NCBI RefSeq assembly: GCF_021129155.1 | Contig: NZ_JAJOMC010000002.1 | Span: forward strand, 62,001 to 126,000 | DNA: 64,000 bases | Direction of reading: 5' to 3' | DNA from: Arthrobacter sp. AK04 | GTDB lineage: Bacteria; Actinomycetota; Actinomycetes; Actinomycetales; Micrococcaceae | In this document: in pieces, positions 25,850-34,755 of the stretch | Layout of the letters: the number at the start of each line of letters is the position of its first letter | How positions within the stretch are numbered: position 1 is the first letter of the stretch | Translations under genes and position numbers: made by a program | The notes under the pieces: generated by a model | Told to the model about the DNA's origin: nothing | The model's database searches: none | What the model saw: the letters and a program-made list of their open reading frames with translations, nothing else

Positions 25850-27139
25850 TCAGAGAATGGCGCTCTTGGCCTCGTCCATCGCCTTCTTTGCCGCGTCCTG
25901 CGGGGACAGCCTGTCGAAGTGGACTTCCAGGGAGTAGCGGGTCAGGGCTTCAACGGCAGCACTGCCGCCCGCTGGCGGAACCGGAGCAGCGTCGCCCAGT
26001 TCGCTGGAGATCTCGTCAATGAACCTGGCGGTCTTGGCATCGGCCGGGGTCAGCTTGGAGACCACAGCCGCACGGATGTCGGAGTTGGCGGGGATGCCGC
26101 GGTCGGCCAGTCCGATCTCGCCGGCCGTGGCGTTGTTGGTCACGAAGTCAATGAACTTCTGGGCTTCCACCGGGTGCTTGGTCCGTGAGCTGGCGGACCA
26201 GAACATGGACGACTTGTAGAACTGCTGGGCTTCGGATGCCTTGCCCCCCACGCTCGGCGGACGGCGGATCTCCAGGTCCTGGCCGGAGGCCTTGCTCAGT
26301 GCGCCCAGCTGGTTGGACCAGTACATGTTCATGGCGAACCTTCCCGTGGACAGGCCCTGCTGGTCGATCGAGGCGGTGGCGTCTTCAGTGATGACTGAGG
26401 CCGGCGGCACGGCCTTGGAGTCGCGCATCCTGGCCTGGTATTCGTACCACTCGGCCAGGTCCGATTCCTCGAACCCCAGCTTGCCGTCGCTGGTAAACAG
26501 CGACTTGCCGTGCTGCCGGAACCACAGGTTGGCCGCGGCGTCGGAATTGACCTGGCCACTGCCCCACACCTTCTCGCCACTGGCTTTGGTGATAGCCGCG
26601 GCCGTGCTGTCCAGGTCGTCCCAGGTCCAGGTCTTGTCATCGGGAAGGGCCACGCCGCTGGCCGACACCAGGGCCGGGTTCGCCATCACCACCATGGCGT
26701 TCACGCCGCTGGTCACGGCATACTGCTTGCCGTCCACTTTCCCGGAGTCCGCCACGGGCTGGTCGAACTTCGAAAGGTCCACGTCCTTCAGCTCGAGCAG
26801 GGCGCCGCGCTCGGAGTACTCACCCAGGTAGGCGGCGTCCATCTGGATGATGTCCGGGGCATCCTGTGAGGCCACCTGCGTGGCGAGTTTGTCCCAGTAG
26901 CCGGACCAGTCGCCGTACTCACCCTCGATATTGACGTTGGGGTTCTCCGCCTCGAAGGCTTCGATCAGCTTCTCCGTCATCTTGTGCCGCACATCAGAGC
27001 CCCACCAGCTGAACCGCAGGGTCACCGGGCCGTCCGAGGCGGCTTCCGGCGAACTGCCGCAGCCGGTGAGGACCAGGGAGAGGGCGGCCGCTGCGGCGGC
27101 AGCTTTGGGCAGCAGGGATTTCTGGGCGCGAAACATCAT
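25850..27139 (-). CDS. CUT1 extracellular sugar-binding lipoprotein, no adjacent permease
   Basis: 430 aa with a lipoprotein signal ending in LTGC (Cys27) and the typical RFSWWGSDVRHKMTEKLIEA opening. It is clearly related to the proteins at 36537 and 40444 (shared WSGYWDKLATQVA, APDIIQMD and FWSASSRTKHP). Start ATG at 27139 with AGGA just upstream; the ATG at 27136 is equally possible. No permease gene is next to it, so it probably hands its ligand to a permease pair elsewhere, perhaps the one at 38234-40109. It has its own promoter and a perfect operator. Confidence 0.85.
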   Translation of the reverse strand: MMFRAQKSLLPKAAAAAAALSLVLTGCGSSPEAASDGPVTLRFSWWGSDVRHKMTEKLIEAFEAENPNVNIEGEYGDWSGYWDKLATQVASQDAPDIIQMDAAYLGEYSERGALLELKDVDLSKFDQPVADSGKVDGKQYAVTSGVNAMVVMANPALVSASGVALPDDKTWTWDDLDSTAAAITKASGEKVWGSGQVNSDAAANLWFRQHGKSLFTSDGKLGFEESDLAEWYEYQARMRDSKAVPPASVITEDATASIDQQGLSTGRFAMNMYWSNQLGALSKASGQDLEIRRPPSVGGKASEAQQFYKSSMFWSASSRTKHPVEAQKFIDFVTNNATAGEIGLADRGIPANSDIRAAVVSKLTPADAKTARFIDEISSELGDAAPVPPAGGSAAVEALTRYSLEVHFDRLSPQDAAKKAMDEAKSAIL

Positions 27140-27175
27140 TGTTTGTCCTTTGGCGCGGGTTGCTGGGACCTGAAA

Positions 27176-27187
27176 GAAACCGGTTTC
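27176..27187. promoter_or_regulatory. Perfect LacI-type operator
   Basis: GAAACCGGTTTC is a perfect 12-bp palindrome with central CG. It sits immediately downstream of the -10 of the candidate promoter, the position expected for repression of the binding-protein gene at 27139. Confidence 0.7.
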
Positions 27188-27191
27188 CCAC

Positions 27192-27221
27192 AGCCTAGGT
27201 GTGAGCTGGCGCACGCGTCAA
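27192..27221 (-). promoter_or_regulatory. Candidate promoter for the orphan binding protein
   Basis: On the minus strand TTGACG (27221-27216) is followed after 18 nt by TAGGCT (27197-27192). The operator at 27176-27187 overlaps the expected transcription start. Confidence 0.5.
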
Positions 27222-27276
27222 GGCTTGCGGAAGACCGCGCTTACGTGAATCCGCAGCCGGCTGGGGAGGCCGGCAG

Positions 27277-28545
27277 TCAGGCCTGCGTGTTACGCGTCCT
27301 GCGCCCGTGCCGCCACAGCAACAACCCGATAACGAGGGCTGAGAGCATGCCCAGCCCGCCGGTGGCCACAAGACCGGTACGCACTCCGAACTGCTCCGTG
27401 AGCCAGCCGGCCAGGAGGCCTCCCAGCGCGTGCCCGCCCAGCAGGAGGGGAAGGTAGAGGGCCATGACGCGGCCACGGATCTCCGGCCCGGCCTCGAGCT
27501 GGACGGCGGTTGCCGCGCTGGTCAGGAACAGGAGGGTCATGAACCCCACCACCACCAGCATCGCGGTGAACAGGATGAGGTTGGGCATCAGGGCCGCCAC
27601 CAGCTGGGACAGGCCAAAGAGCCCCGCAGCGGCCACTATGCCTTTGCGTCCCAGGCTGCGCAGCCGGGCGGCCAGCAGCGCACCGGCCAGGGCCCCGATT
27701 GCGCTGACGGTGTTGAAGAGCCCGAAGCCTTCCACGCCGTTGTGCCACACCCGTTCGGCAAAGGCTGCCAGTACCACCGGGCCGTTCATGCCGAACATTC
27801 CCAGGAGTCCGGCCAGGGCGATGACCAGCAGCAGCGACGGCCGTTCCCGGACGTAGCGGAACCCGGCCAGGAGCTGGCCGCGCCCGCGCGCCGCCCGGGT
27901 GCTGGGATGCAGCTCGGCGGGGCGGATGGCGGCGATCAGCAGGAGCACCAGCAGGCACAACGCGGAGTTGGCAGCGAACGCTGCTGCGGAGCCCGCCTGC
28001 GCAATGACCACACCGCCCACGGCAGGACCTGCCATCGCTCCAAGCTGGCCGATGGCGTTGTTGAGGCCTATGGCCGGCCGGAGGTGGGCGTCGCCCACCA
28101 CTTCATTGACGAAGACCTGGACCGCCGGCTGGTTGATGGCCGATGTGACGCCCAGCGCCACACAGCTGGCATAGACGGCCCATACGGTGATGGTTCCGCT
28201 CGCGGCCCATGCGGCCAGGCCCAGCGCGAGGACGGCGATGACGGCCTGGCAGCACAGCATGATCCGGCGTTTGGGAAACATGTCCACCAGCAGGCCGCTC
28301 AGGGGACCCACCACCAGCATCGGAAGGAACTGCAGGGCTACGGCCACGCCCACGGCAGCGGGACTGCCGGTCAGCTGCAGCACAAGCCAGTCCTGCGCGA
28401 GCCGCTGCATCCACACGCCCACGCTGCCGGTGAACACCAGTGCCAGGAAGAGGCGGTAGTTCCGTTGCGTCAGCGGCTGGTACCAGGCCGGTTGGTTTGT
28501 GGGAGTGCGGAAGGACTGCTCGGAACGCTGGCGGTCGGAAGACAC
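27277..28545 (-). CDS. MFS transporter (EntS-like exporter family)
   Basis: 422 aa, 12 predicted membrane segments. The loop 2-3 motif reads GPLSGLLVDMFPKRRIML (about residues 79-96), and the overall layout resembles the EntS/MFS_3 group that often exports siderophores or drugs. The GTG start at 28545 has only a weak ribosome site. It lies 49 bp downstream of the DUF624-like gene and may be read from the same transcript as the transporter genes upstream; a role in releasing a sugar by-product cannot be told from the sequence. Confidence 0.75.
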   Translation of the reverse strand: MSSDRQRSEQSFRTPTNQPAWYQPLTQRNYRLFLALVFTGSVGVWMQRLAQDWLVLQLTGSPAAVGVAVALQFLPMLVVGPLSGLLVDMFPKRRIMLCCQAVIAVLALGLAAWAASGTITVWAVYASCVALGVTSAINQPAVQVFVNEVVGDAHLRPAIGLNNAIGQLGAMAGPAVGGVVIAQAGSAAAFAANSALCLLVLLLIAAIRPAELHPSTRAARGRGQLLAGFRYVRERPSLLLVIALAGLLGMFGMNGPVVLAAFAERVWHNGVEGFGLFNTVSAIGALAGALLAARLRSLGRKGIVAAAGLFGLSQLVAALMPNLILFTAMLVVVGFMTLLFLTSAATAVQLEAGPEIRGRVMALYLPLLLGGHALGGLLAGWLTEQFGVRTGLVATGGLGMLSALVIGLLLWRHGRRTRNTQA

Positions 28546-28593
28546 GACGGACTCAACTCAATAGCGGGCGGATATTAAGACTGCTGGTGTGCC

Positions 28594-29223
28594 TCAGGCG
28601 CGGCGGGCGCGCAGTTTGACGGCCGCAGCCGCCAGGATCAGGGTGCCGGGAACCGCCACGAAGAGGGCGGCCAGCATCCAGACGAACACTACGGTTCCGA
28701 AGAGCGCGGCAGCGAGCAGGAGGGACCCGCTCCAGTCCTTGAGGGACAGCGCCTGGCCGGCCTCGAGCGCTGAGCGCCAGGCGGTGCGGGCATCCGTGTG
28801 GGCGCCGGCGGCATCAGACCACGCTGCGGTGGTGCGCAGGAGCAGGATTGCCCCGGCGGCCGCGAGGAGCAGGGTGGCGGGCAGGACCACTTCCCGGCCC
28901 GGGAGCTGCCCCACCCAAGCGAGCAAAAGGTTAAGGATAATCACGACGGCGGCTGCCGCCGTCGTGATTCCAAGCTTCCAGCTGCCTGGCAGGGCAGCCT
29001 TGAAGGTGCCCCAGAGGCCGCGGACGGAATCGTCCCTGCCCGAGAGGTGGCGCTCCAGATGGGCGATCCCCGCCGCATAGGCGGCGGGGATCGTCACCAG
29101 CGGAAGGGACAGCACCAGCACCAGCACCCCTGCCAGCAGGGTCTCGGAGAACAGCGCGAAGCGGTTGACCGGGACGGGTTCGTGGTGGTTGGGGGCGGGT
29201 GTGGTGCTGTCCATGACGCTCAT
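28594..29223 (-). CDS. DUF624-like integral membrane protein
   Basis: 209 aa. The N-terminal RFALFSETLLAGVLVLVLSL, then PLVTIPAAYAAGIAHLERHL, resembles the DUF624/YesL layout, with about four further membrane segments. It follows the permease pair by 19 bp, as YesL-like genes often do. Start ATG at 29223 is tentative; an in-frame ATG at 29214 is close by. Function unknown. The family match is weaker than for the protein at 20166. Confidence 0.6.
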   Translation of the reverse strand: MSVMDSTTPAPNHHEPVPVNRFALFSETLLAGVLVLVLSLPLVTIPAAYAAGIAHLERHLSGRDDSVRGLWGTFKAALPGSWKLGITTAAAAVVIILNLLLAWVGQLPGREVVLPATLLLAAAGAILLLRTTAAWSDAAGAHTDARTAWRSALEAGQALSLKDWSGSLLLAAALFGTVVFVWMLAALFVAVPGTLILAAAAVKLRARRA

Positions 29224-29242
29224 TCTCTGTCTCGTTTTTCCG

Positions 29243-30160
29243 TCAGCCCTTGAGGCCCTGGGTGGAGACGCCTTCAACAATGTACCGCTGGAACACCAGG
29301 AAGAAGATCAGCACCGGCAGCAGGGCCAGGACGGACATGGCGATCATGGCGCCGTAGTCCGAGGACTGGGTCTGGTCCACGAAGAGTCGCAGGGCCAGCG
29401 GCAGCGGGTACTTGTCCGGGGTGTTCAGGTAGAGCAGCGGGCCCAGGAAGTCGTTCCAGCTCCAGATGAAGGAGAAGATCGAGGTGGAGATCAGGGCCGG
29501 TTTCATCAGCGGCAGCATGATGGAGGTGAAGATCCGGACGTGGCCGGCGCCGTCGATCCTTGCTGCTTCGTCCAGTTCTGCCGGGAGGTTGCGCATGAAC
29601 TGGACCATGAGGAACACGAAGAACGCGTCGGCGGCGAGGAACTTGCCGATCAGCAGCGGTACGTAGGTGTCCACCAGGCCGAGCTGCTGGAACACGATGT
29701 ACTGCGGGATGATCACCACGTGGAAGGGCAGGAGCAGGGTGGCGATCATCATGCCGAAGAAGATACTGCGGCCGGGGAACTTGATCCTGGCGAATGCGTA
29801 CGCTGACACGGATGCGGACAGGATGGTTCCCACCACGGCGCCGATGGCCAGGATGAGCGAGTTGGTGAAGAACTGCAGGGTGGACACCCCGCCGATGCCG
29901 TCCATGGCCGTGACGAAGTTGTCGAAGCTGAAGTTGTTGGACCACAGCGAGGTGTTGGAGCCACCGATTTCGGAGTTGGGCTTGAAGGCCGAGGCGATCA
30001 TCCACAGGCCCGGGTACAGGACCACCGCAGTGAGGGCCAGGGCCACCGCGTGGAATACGGTGCTCTTGACGCGCTTGGTCCCGGCCGATTCGGACTTGGG
30101 GTTGTAGTGCGCCAGTTCTGCGTCCGGGAGGGACTGGGTGGGGGTTGCCGTGCTTGTCAT
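29243..30160 (-). CDS. CUT1 sugar ABC transporter permease (MalG-like)
   Basis: 305 aa, six membrane segments after a cytoplasmic tail of about 35 residues. The EAA loop ELDEAARIDGAGHVRIFTSI lies at about residues 192-211. It overlaps the partner permease by 4 bp (ATGA). With the binding protein at 31158 and the permease at 30157 it forms a complete transporter apart from the ATPase, which is not in the window. The divergent GH42 gene suggests a galactoside ligand. Confidence 0.88.
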   Translation of the reverse strand: MTSTATPTQSLPDAELAHYNPKSESAGTKRVKSTVFHAVALALTAVVLYPGLWMIASAFKPNSEIGGSNTSLWSNNFSFDNFVTAMDGIGGVSTLQFFTNSLILAIGAVVGTILSASVSAYAFARIKFPGRSIFFGMMIATLLLPFHVVIIPQYIVFQQLGLVDTYVPLLIGKFLAADAFFVFLMVQFMRNLPAELDEAARIDGAGHVRIFTSIMLPLMKPALISTSIFSFIWSWNDFLGPLLYLNTPDKYPLPLALRLFVDQTQSSDYGAMIAMSVLALLPVLIFFLVFQRYIVEGVSTQGLKG

Positions 30161-31110
30161 TTTGCATCACCGCTGTAGTGGACCCAGGACTTGGACGTGC
30201 GGAAGAAGATCAGGGTGATGATGCCGACGACGATCACCAGGAGCCAGGCCATTGCCGAGGCGTAGCCCATCCGGAAGTCGCTGAAGCCCCGCAGGTACAG
30301 GTAGAGGGTGTAGAAGAGGGTGGATCCGGCAGGGCCGCCTTCACCGTTGGAGATGATGTACGCCGAGGCGAAGATCTGGAATGCGTGGATGGTTTCCATC
30401 AGCAGATTGAAGAAGATCACCGGGGAGAGCATGGGCCAGGTGATGTTGAAGAACTTCCGTACCGGGCCGGCACCGTCCATGGACGCCGCTTCGTAAAGGT
30501 CCGCCGGGATCTGCTTGAGGCCGGCGAGGAAGATCACCATGGGGGCGCCGAACTGCCACACGGTCAGCAGGATAAACATGGGCATGGTCATGGCCGGGTT
30601 GCCCACCCAGCCACCCAGGTTGATCCCGAAGAAGGACAGGCCTTGGTCCACCGGGCCGGCGTCGCCGAACATGGCTTTCCAGACGATTGCGATGGAGACG
30701 GATGCGCCGATCAGGGACGGGGCGTAGAAGGCCGAGCGGTAGAACCCCTGGCCGCGGCGCTTGCTGTTCAGCAGCATGGCCACTGCCAGTGCGGCCGCGA
30801 GCTTGAGCGGGGTACCGAAGACCACGTAGGACACGGTCACGCCCACCGACTGCAGGAACCGTTCGTCCTGGAAGAGGGTGGTGTAGTTGTCCATCCCGAT
30901 CCACTTGGGCGGCTCGAACAGGTTGTAGTTGGTAAAGGAGAGGTAGAGCGAGGAAATCATGGGCCCAACAGTGAGGGCGATGAATCCCAGCAGCCAGGGC
31001 AGCAGGAAGGTGTAGCCGGCGCGGGCATCCGCCCCGCGCTGCCGCGATTTGCGCGGCTGCGAGGGGGCGGACGACGACGAGCGCCTGCTCAGTGTTGGGC
31101 TTTGAGTCAC
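30157..31110 (-). CDS. CUT1 sugar ABC transporter permease (MalF-like)
   Basis: 317 aa with six membrane segments starting near residue 30; the EAA loop LYEAASMDGAGPVRKFFNIT is at about residues 207-226. The start is GTG at 31110 with a GGAA site. It lies 47 bp after the binding-protein gene with no strong hairpin between them. The overlap with the next gene fixes the reading of the pair as one unit. Confidence 0.88.
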   Translation of the reverse strand: MTQSPTLSRRSSSSAPSQPRKSRQRGADARAGYTFLLPWLLGFIALTVGPMISSLYLSFTNYNLFEPPKWIGMDNYTTLFQDERFLQSVGVTVSYVVFGTPLKLAAALAVAMLLNSKRRGQGFYRSAFYAPSLIGASVSIAIVWKAMFGDAGPVDQGLSFFGINLGGWVGNPAMTMPMFILLTVWQFGAPMVIFLAGLKQIPADLYEAASMDGAGPVRKFFNITWPMLSPVIFFNLLMETIHAFQIFASAYIISNGEGGPAGSTLFYTLYLYLRGFSDFRMGYASAMAWLLVIVVGIITLIFFRTSKSWVHYSGDAK

Positions 31111-31157
31111 GAGTTCATTCCGTCAGTCATGAAAGCTTGGGCAGGCAACGTGCCTGA

Positions 31158-32450
31158 TCAGGCGTTCTGCTTGATGAGGTCTTCGGCTTCCTTGAACCAT
31201 GCGTCGGCGGCGCCGTCGATGGTGAGCTTGCCGTAGTTGAGGTCGGAGGCAACGCGCTTGAAGGATGCCTCGAGCGTGCCGAAGCCGACAATGGGCGGCT
31301 CGGGGGCGTCCTTGAGGTACTGCTCGATGGACTTCTCGTAATCCACCACGAGCTTGTCCGTACCTTCGAAGGTGGTCCCGTCGCGCTGGGTCTTCGACGC
31401 CGGGACACCGCGGGAGGTCTTGAAGATCTGGCCCACCTCGGGGTCGTTGACCATGAAGTCGATGAAGCGGGCAGCAGCGTCCTTGAACTTGGTCTTGGCG
31501 CTGGCCACCATCAGCATGGAGGGCTTCAGGAACAGGCCAAGGTTGTCGGGGTCGTCCGACGGGACCGGCGCAAGCTTGAGTTCCTTGGCGCCGCTGTCCG
31601 CAAGGTAGCCGGCCATGAAGTTGTCCCAGGTGACCTCGGTGGCAGTGACGTTGGAGCCGAACGGGGACTTGGGGGCGAGCTGGGTGACGCGCTCTTCGGA
31701 GACGATCGCCGGGGTGCCGCGGAGGGCAGCGGTCTGGTTCCACCACTTCTTCATATCGTCCTTGGTGAAGCCGAGCTTGCCGTCCTCGGTGAAGGCCTCG
31801 ATGTTGTTCTGCCGCAGCCAGATGTTGAACATCCACCAGACGCCGGTGTAATCCGTGCCGCCGAAGATTTCGCCGTTGCTCTTGGCGCCAACCTCTGCCA
31901 GGAACTCATTGAATTCCTTGTAGGTCCAGGAGCCGTCCGGCTCCGCAATGCCCAGGGAAGCGAGCTTGGCGGGGTCGTAGTAGACGGCGAACGCGTTGGT
32001 GCTGGTGGGGATGCCGTAGGTCTTGCCCTTGATCTGGCCCGAGGGCAGGAGGGATTTCTCGAACGCGTCCGTGTTGATGTTCACGGTGCCCAGGTCCAGG
32101 AGCTGGTTCCGCTGGCCGTAATCGCGCAGGTAGGAAAGGTCCCACTGCATCACGTCCGGCAGGCCACCGCCGGCAGCCTCGGTGGCACGCTTCTGCCAGT
32201 AGCCCGCGAAGTCGGTGAAGTTGCCGTTGACCTTGATGTCCGGGTTCTTCTCCTCGAACAGGGCAATGGCCTTGCGGGTACGTTCCGCCCGGTCGTCGTT
32301 GCCCCACCACGTGTAGTTGATGGTGACCGGGTTCTCCGCGGAACCCGTCTCTCCAGCACTGGTGCTGGACCCCGTGCCGCACGCGGCCAAAGCTGCGGCA
32401 GATGCGGTGCCGACAGCCACGGTGGTGAGGAAATGCCTTCTGTTGATCAT
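31158..32450 (-). CDS. CUT1 extracellular sugar-binding lipoprotein with Tat-like signal
   Basis: 430 aa. The signal MINRRHFLTT contains a twin-arginine RRxFL motif and ends in the lipobox LAAC (Cys24), so export through Tat as a folded lipoprotein is likely, unlike the other four binding proteins here. The mature part opens INYTWWGNDDRAERTRKAIA. The ATG at 32450 has a perfect AAGGAGG site. Its permeases follow directly. Control comes from the divergent region shared with the GH42 gene, which has two CG-centred operators. Confidence 0.9.
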   Translation of the reverse strand: MINRRHFLTTVAVGTASAAALAACGTGSSTSAGETGSAENPVTINYTWWGNDDRAERTRKAIALFEEKNPDIKVNGNFTDFAGYWQKRATEAAGGGLPDVMQWDLSYLRDYGQRNQLLDLGTVNINTDAFEKSLLPSGQIKGKTYGIPTSTNAFAVYYDPAKLASLGIAEPDGSWTYKEFNEFLAEVGAKSNGEIFGGTDYTGVWWMFNIWLRQNNIEAFTEDGKLGFTKDDMKKWWNQTAALRGTPAIVSEERVTQLAPKSPFGSNVTATEVTWDNFMAGYLADSGAKELKLAPVPSDDPDNLGLFLKPSMLMVASAKTKFKDAAARFIDFMVNDPEVGQIFKTSRGVPASKTQRDGTTFEGTDKLVVDYEKSIEQYLKDAPEPPIVGFGTLEASFKRVASDLNYGKLTIDGAADAWFKEAEDLIKQNA

Positions 32451-32526
32451 GGGAGCCTCCTTGCTCAGTGTGTGCAATCCCTGATCTCAACTACAACGAA
32501 AGTAGTGAGCTGGCTTACACGGCTTC

Positions 32527-32538
32527 TGAAACGATACA
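32527..32538. promoter_or_regulatory. LacI-type operator overlapping the -10 of the binding-protein promoter
   Basis: TGAAACGATACA (revcomp TGTATCGTTTCA) belongs to the TGAAWCG class. It overlaps the -10 of the minus-strand promoter and would block it when occupied. Confidence 0.65.
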
Positions 32539-32564
32539 ATATCCCCAATCCCGGAAATGGGCAA
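32536..32564 (-). promoter_or_regulatory. Candidate promoter for the Tat-type binding-protein operon
   Basis: On the minus strand TTGCCC (32564-32559) and TATTGT (32541-32536) are spaced by 17 nt, about 90 bp above the start codon. Confidence 0.55.
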
Positions 32565-32572
32565 GCGTTTTC
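32561..32572. promoter_or_regulatory. Second operator-like box in the GH42/binding-protein gap
   Basis: GCAAGCGTTTTC (revcomp GAAAACGCTTGC) resembles the GAAANCG class more than its neighbour at 32527. It lies 52 bp upstream of the GH42 start and overlaps the -35 of the opposite promoter. Confidence 0.5.
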
Positions 32573-32624
32573 CAAGCGGCTGGTTTCCACCGCTCGTTTA
32601 TCCACCCACAGACAAAGGAGTCCC

Positions 32625-34640
32625 ATGACCAACCAGGCAAAACCGATCCCTGCCAGCGTCTGGAGCAACATCGAAGGCATCGCTTTCGGTGGCGACTACA
32701 ACCCGGAGCAGTGGCCCGTCAGCGTGAGGCTGGAGGACCTGGAACTGATGCAGGAGGCCGGCGTGAGCTTCCTCAGCGTCGGCATCTTCTCCTGGGCGCT
32801 GCTGGAGCCGGCGGAGGGCCAGTACGACTTTGGCTGGCTGGACGAGGTGATGGACAACCTGCACGGGATTGGCGTCAAGGTTGCACTGGCCACCGCCACC
32901 GCCGCTCCCCCGGCGTGGCTGGTACGCAAGCATCCGGAAATTTTGCCGGTCACGGCTGACGGAACCACGCTGGGACCGGGGTCACGGCGGCACTACACGC
33001 CGTCGTCGGCCGTTTACCGTCAGTATGCCGCCGGCATCACGCGTGTGCTGGCAGAGCGGTACAAGGACCACCCCGCCCTGGCGCTGTGGCACGTGGACAA
33101 CGAACTGGGCTGCCATGTTTCGGAGTTCTACGGTGAAGAGGACGCCGCCGCGTTCCGCCTGTGGCTTGAGCGGCGGTACGGGACCATCGGTGAGCTTAAT
33201 GCTGCCTGGGGCACAGCGTTCTGGTCGCAGCACTACGGCTCCTTCGAGGAGATCCTTCCTCCCGGCGTCGCACCCTCCACACTGAACCCCGGCCAGCAGC
33301 TGGACTTCCAGCGGTTCAACTCCTGGGCACTGATGGATTACTACCGCAGCCTGATTGCGGTCCTTCGGGAAGTCACCCCCGCAGTGCCCTGCACCACCAA
33401 CCTAATGGCCTCCAGCGCCACCAAGTCCATGGACTACTTTGACTGGGCCAAGGACCTGGACGTCATCGCCAATGACCACTACCTGGTGGCGGCAGATCCT
33501 GAACGGCACATCGAACTCGCGTTCAGCGCGGACCTCACCCGCGGCATTGCGGGAGGTGACCCGTGGATCCTGATGGAACATTCGACGTCGGCCGTCAACT
33601 GGCAGCCGCGCAACCAGCCCAAGATGCCCGGTGAAATGCTGAGGAACTCACTGGCACATGTGGCGCGCGGCGCGGATGCGGTGATGTTCTTCCAGTGGCG
33701 GCAGAGCTTTGCGGGCTCGGAGAAGTTCCACTCGGCCATGGTCCCGCACGGCGGCCGGGACACCCGGGTGTGGCGCGAGGTGGTTGACCTGGGAGCTGCA
33801 CTCCAGCTGCTGGCGCCGGTCCGCGGGTCTCGGGTGGAGTCGCGCGCGGCCATCGTGTTCGACTACGAGGCCTGGTGGGCCAGCGAAATTGACTCCAAGC
33901 CGAGCGTTGACGTGCGGTACCTGGACCTGCTGCGGGCGTTCCACCGCTCACTGTTCCTGCGGGGCGTCTCCGTGGACATGGTGCATCCGTCGGCACCGCT
34001 GGAGGGCTACGACCTGGTCCTCGTGTGCACGCTGTACTCGGTTGCCGATGAGGCTGCTGCCAACATTGCCGCTGCCGCCGCCGGCGGTGCGACAGTCCTC
34101 ATCAGCTATTTCAGCGGAATCACTGATGAGCAGGACCACGTACGGCTGGGCGGCTACCCGGGGGCATTCCGGGAACTTTTGGGCGTCCGCGTTGAGGAGT
34201 TCCACCCGCTGCTGGCCGGATCGCAGCTGAAGCTGAGCGACGGCTCGGTGTCCTCCATCTGGAGCGAGCATGTGCACCTTGACGGGGCGGAGGCAATCCA
34301 GACGTTCACCGGGTACCCGCTGGAGGGCGTTCCGTCCCTGACCCGGCGGGCCGTGGGCAGCGGTGCCGCCTGGTACCTGGCCACCTTCCCCGACCGTGAC
34401 GGCATCGAGTCGCTGGTGGACCGGCTGCTGGCGGAGTCTGGCGTCTCCCCGGTCGCTGACGCCGATCCCGGAGTGGAACTGACGCGCCGGCGCTCGGCCG
34501 ACGGCGGCAGCTTCCTGTTCGCCATCAACCACACCCGGGCTGCGGCAACCGTGCGGGCTTCCGGCACGGACCTGCTCGCCGGCGAACGGTTCAGCGGCAC
34601 CGTTGAAGCCGGCAGCGTTGCGGTGATCGCGGAGGACTGA
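32625..34640 (+). CDS. Glycoside hydrolase family 42 beta-galactosidase
   Basis: 671 aa retaining beta-galactosidase of the usual GH42 length, cytoplasmic. The general acid is Glu160 in [10 protein letters not shown] and the nucleophile Glu318 in [13 protein letters not shown]; the N-terminal [11 protein letters not shown] and the A5-type trimerisation and C-terminal domains are all present. The ATG at 32625 has an AAAGGAG site and starts the conserved region; the longer upstream reading is unsupported. It is divergent from a sugar transporter operon and probably cleaves the galacto-oligosaccharides it imports, for example galactan side chains of pectin. Confidence 0.92.
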   Translation: MTNQAKPIPASVWSNIEGIAFGGDYNPEQWPVSVRLEDLELMQEAGVSFLSVGIFSWALLEPAEGQYDFGWLDEVMDNLHGIGVKVALATATAAPPAWLVRKHPEILPVTADGTTLGPGSRRHYTPSSAVYRQYAAGITRVLAERYKDHPALALWHVDNELGCHVSEFYGEEDAAAFRLWLERRYGTIGELNAAWGTAFWSQHYGSFEEILPPGVAPSTLNPGQQLDFQRFNSWALMDYYRSLIAVLREVTPAVPCTTNLMASSATKSMDYFDWAKDLDVIANDHYLVAADPERHIELAFSADLTRGIAGGDPWILMEHSTSAVNWQPRNQPKMPGEMLRNSLAHVARGADAVMFFQWRQSFAGSEKFHSAMVPHGGRDTRVWREVVDLGAALQLLAPVRGSRVESRAAIVFDYEAWWASEIDSKPSVDVRYLDLLRAFHRSLFLRGVSVDMVHPSAPLEGYDLVLVCTLYSVADEAAANIAAAAAGGATVLISYFSGITDEQDHVRLGGYPGAFRELLGVRVEEFHPLLAGSQLKLSDGSVSSIWSEHVHLDGAEAIQTFTGYPLEGVPSLTRRAVGSGAAWYLATFPDRDGIESLVDRLLAESGVSPVADADPGVELTRRRSADGGSFLFAINHTRAAATVRASGTDLLAGERFSGTVEAGSVAVIAED

Positions 34641-34755
34641 GGACAGCCGCTGCCTGCGCTGCTTCCGACTGGTGCGCCGCACGCGTGTCTGTGCGTTTTC
34701 CACATACAGCTCTTGGCAGCGGGTCAATGTCACACCCTGCTGGAAGACTTTACTT

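Noticed and set aside
27277..28545. Reading the MFS protein as part of the sugar uptake system
   Set aside because: Sequence resembles exporters of the EntS group rather than sugar symporters; no evidence links it to uptake.
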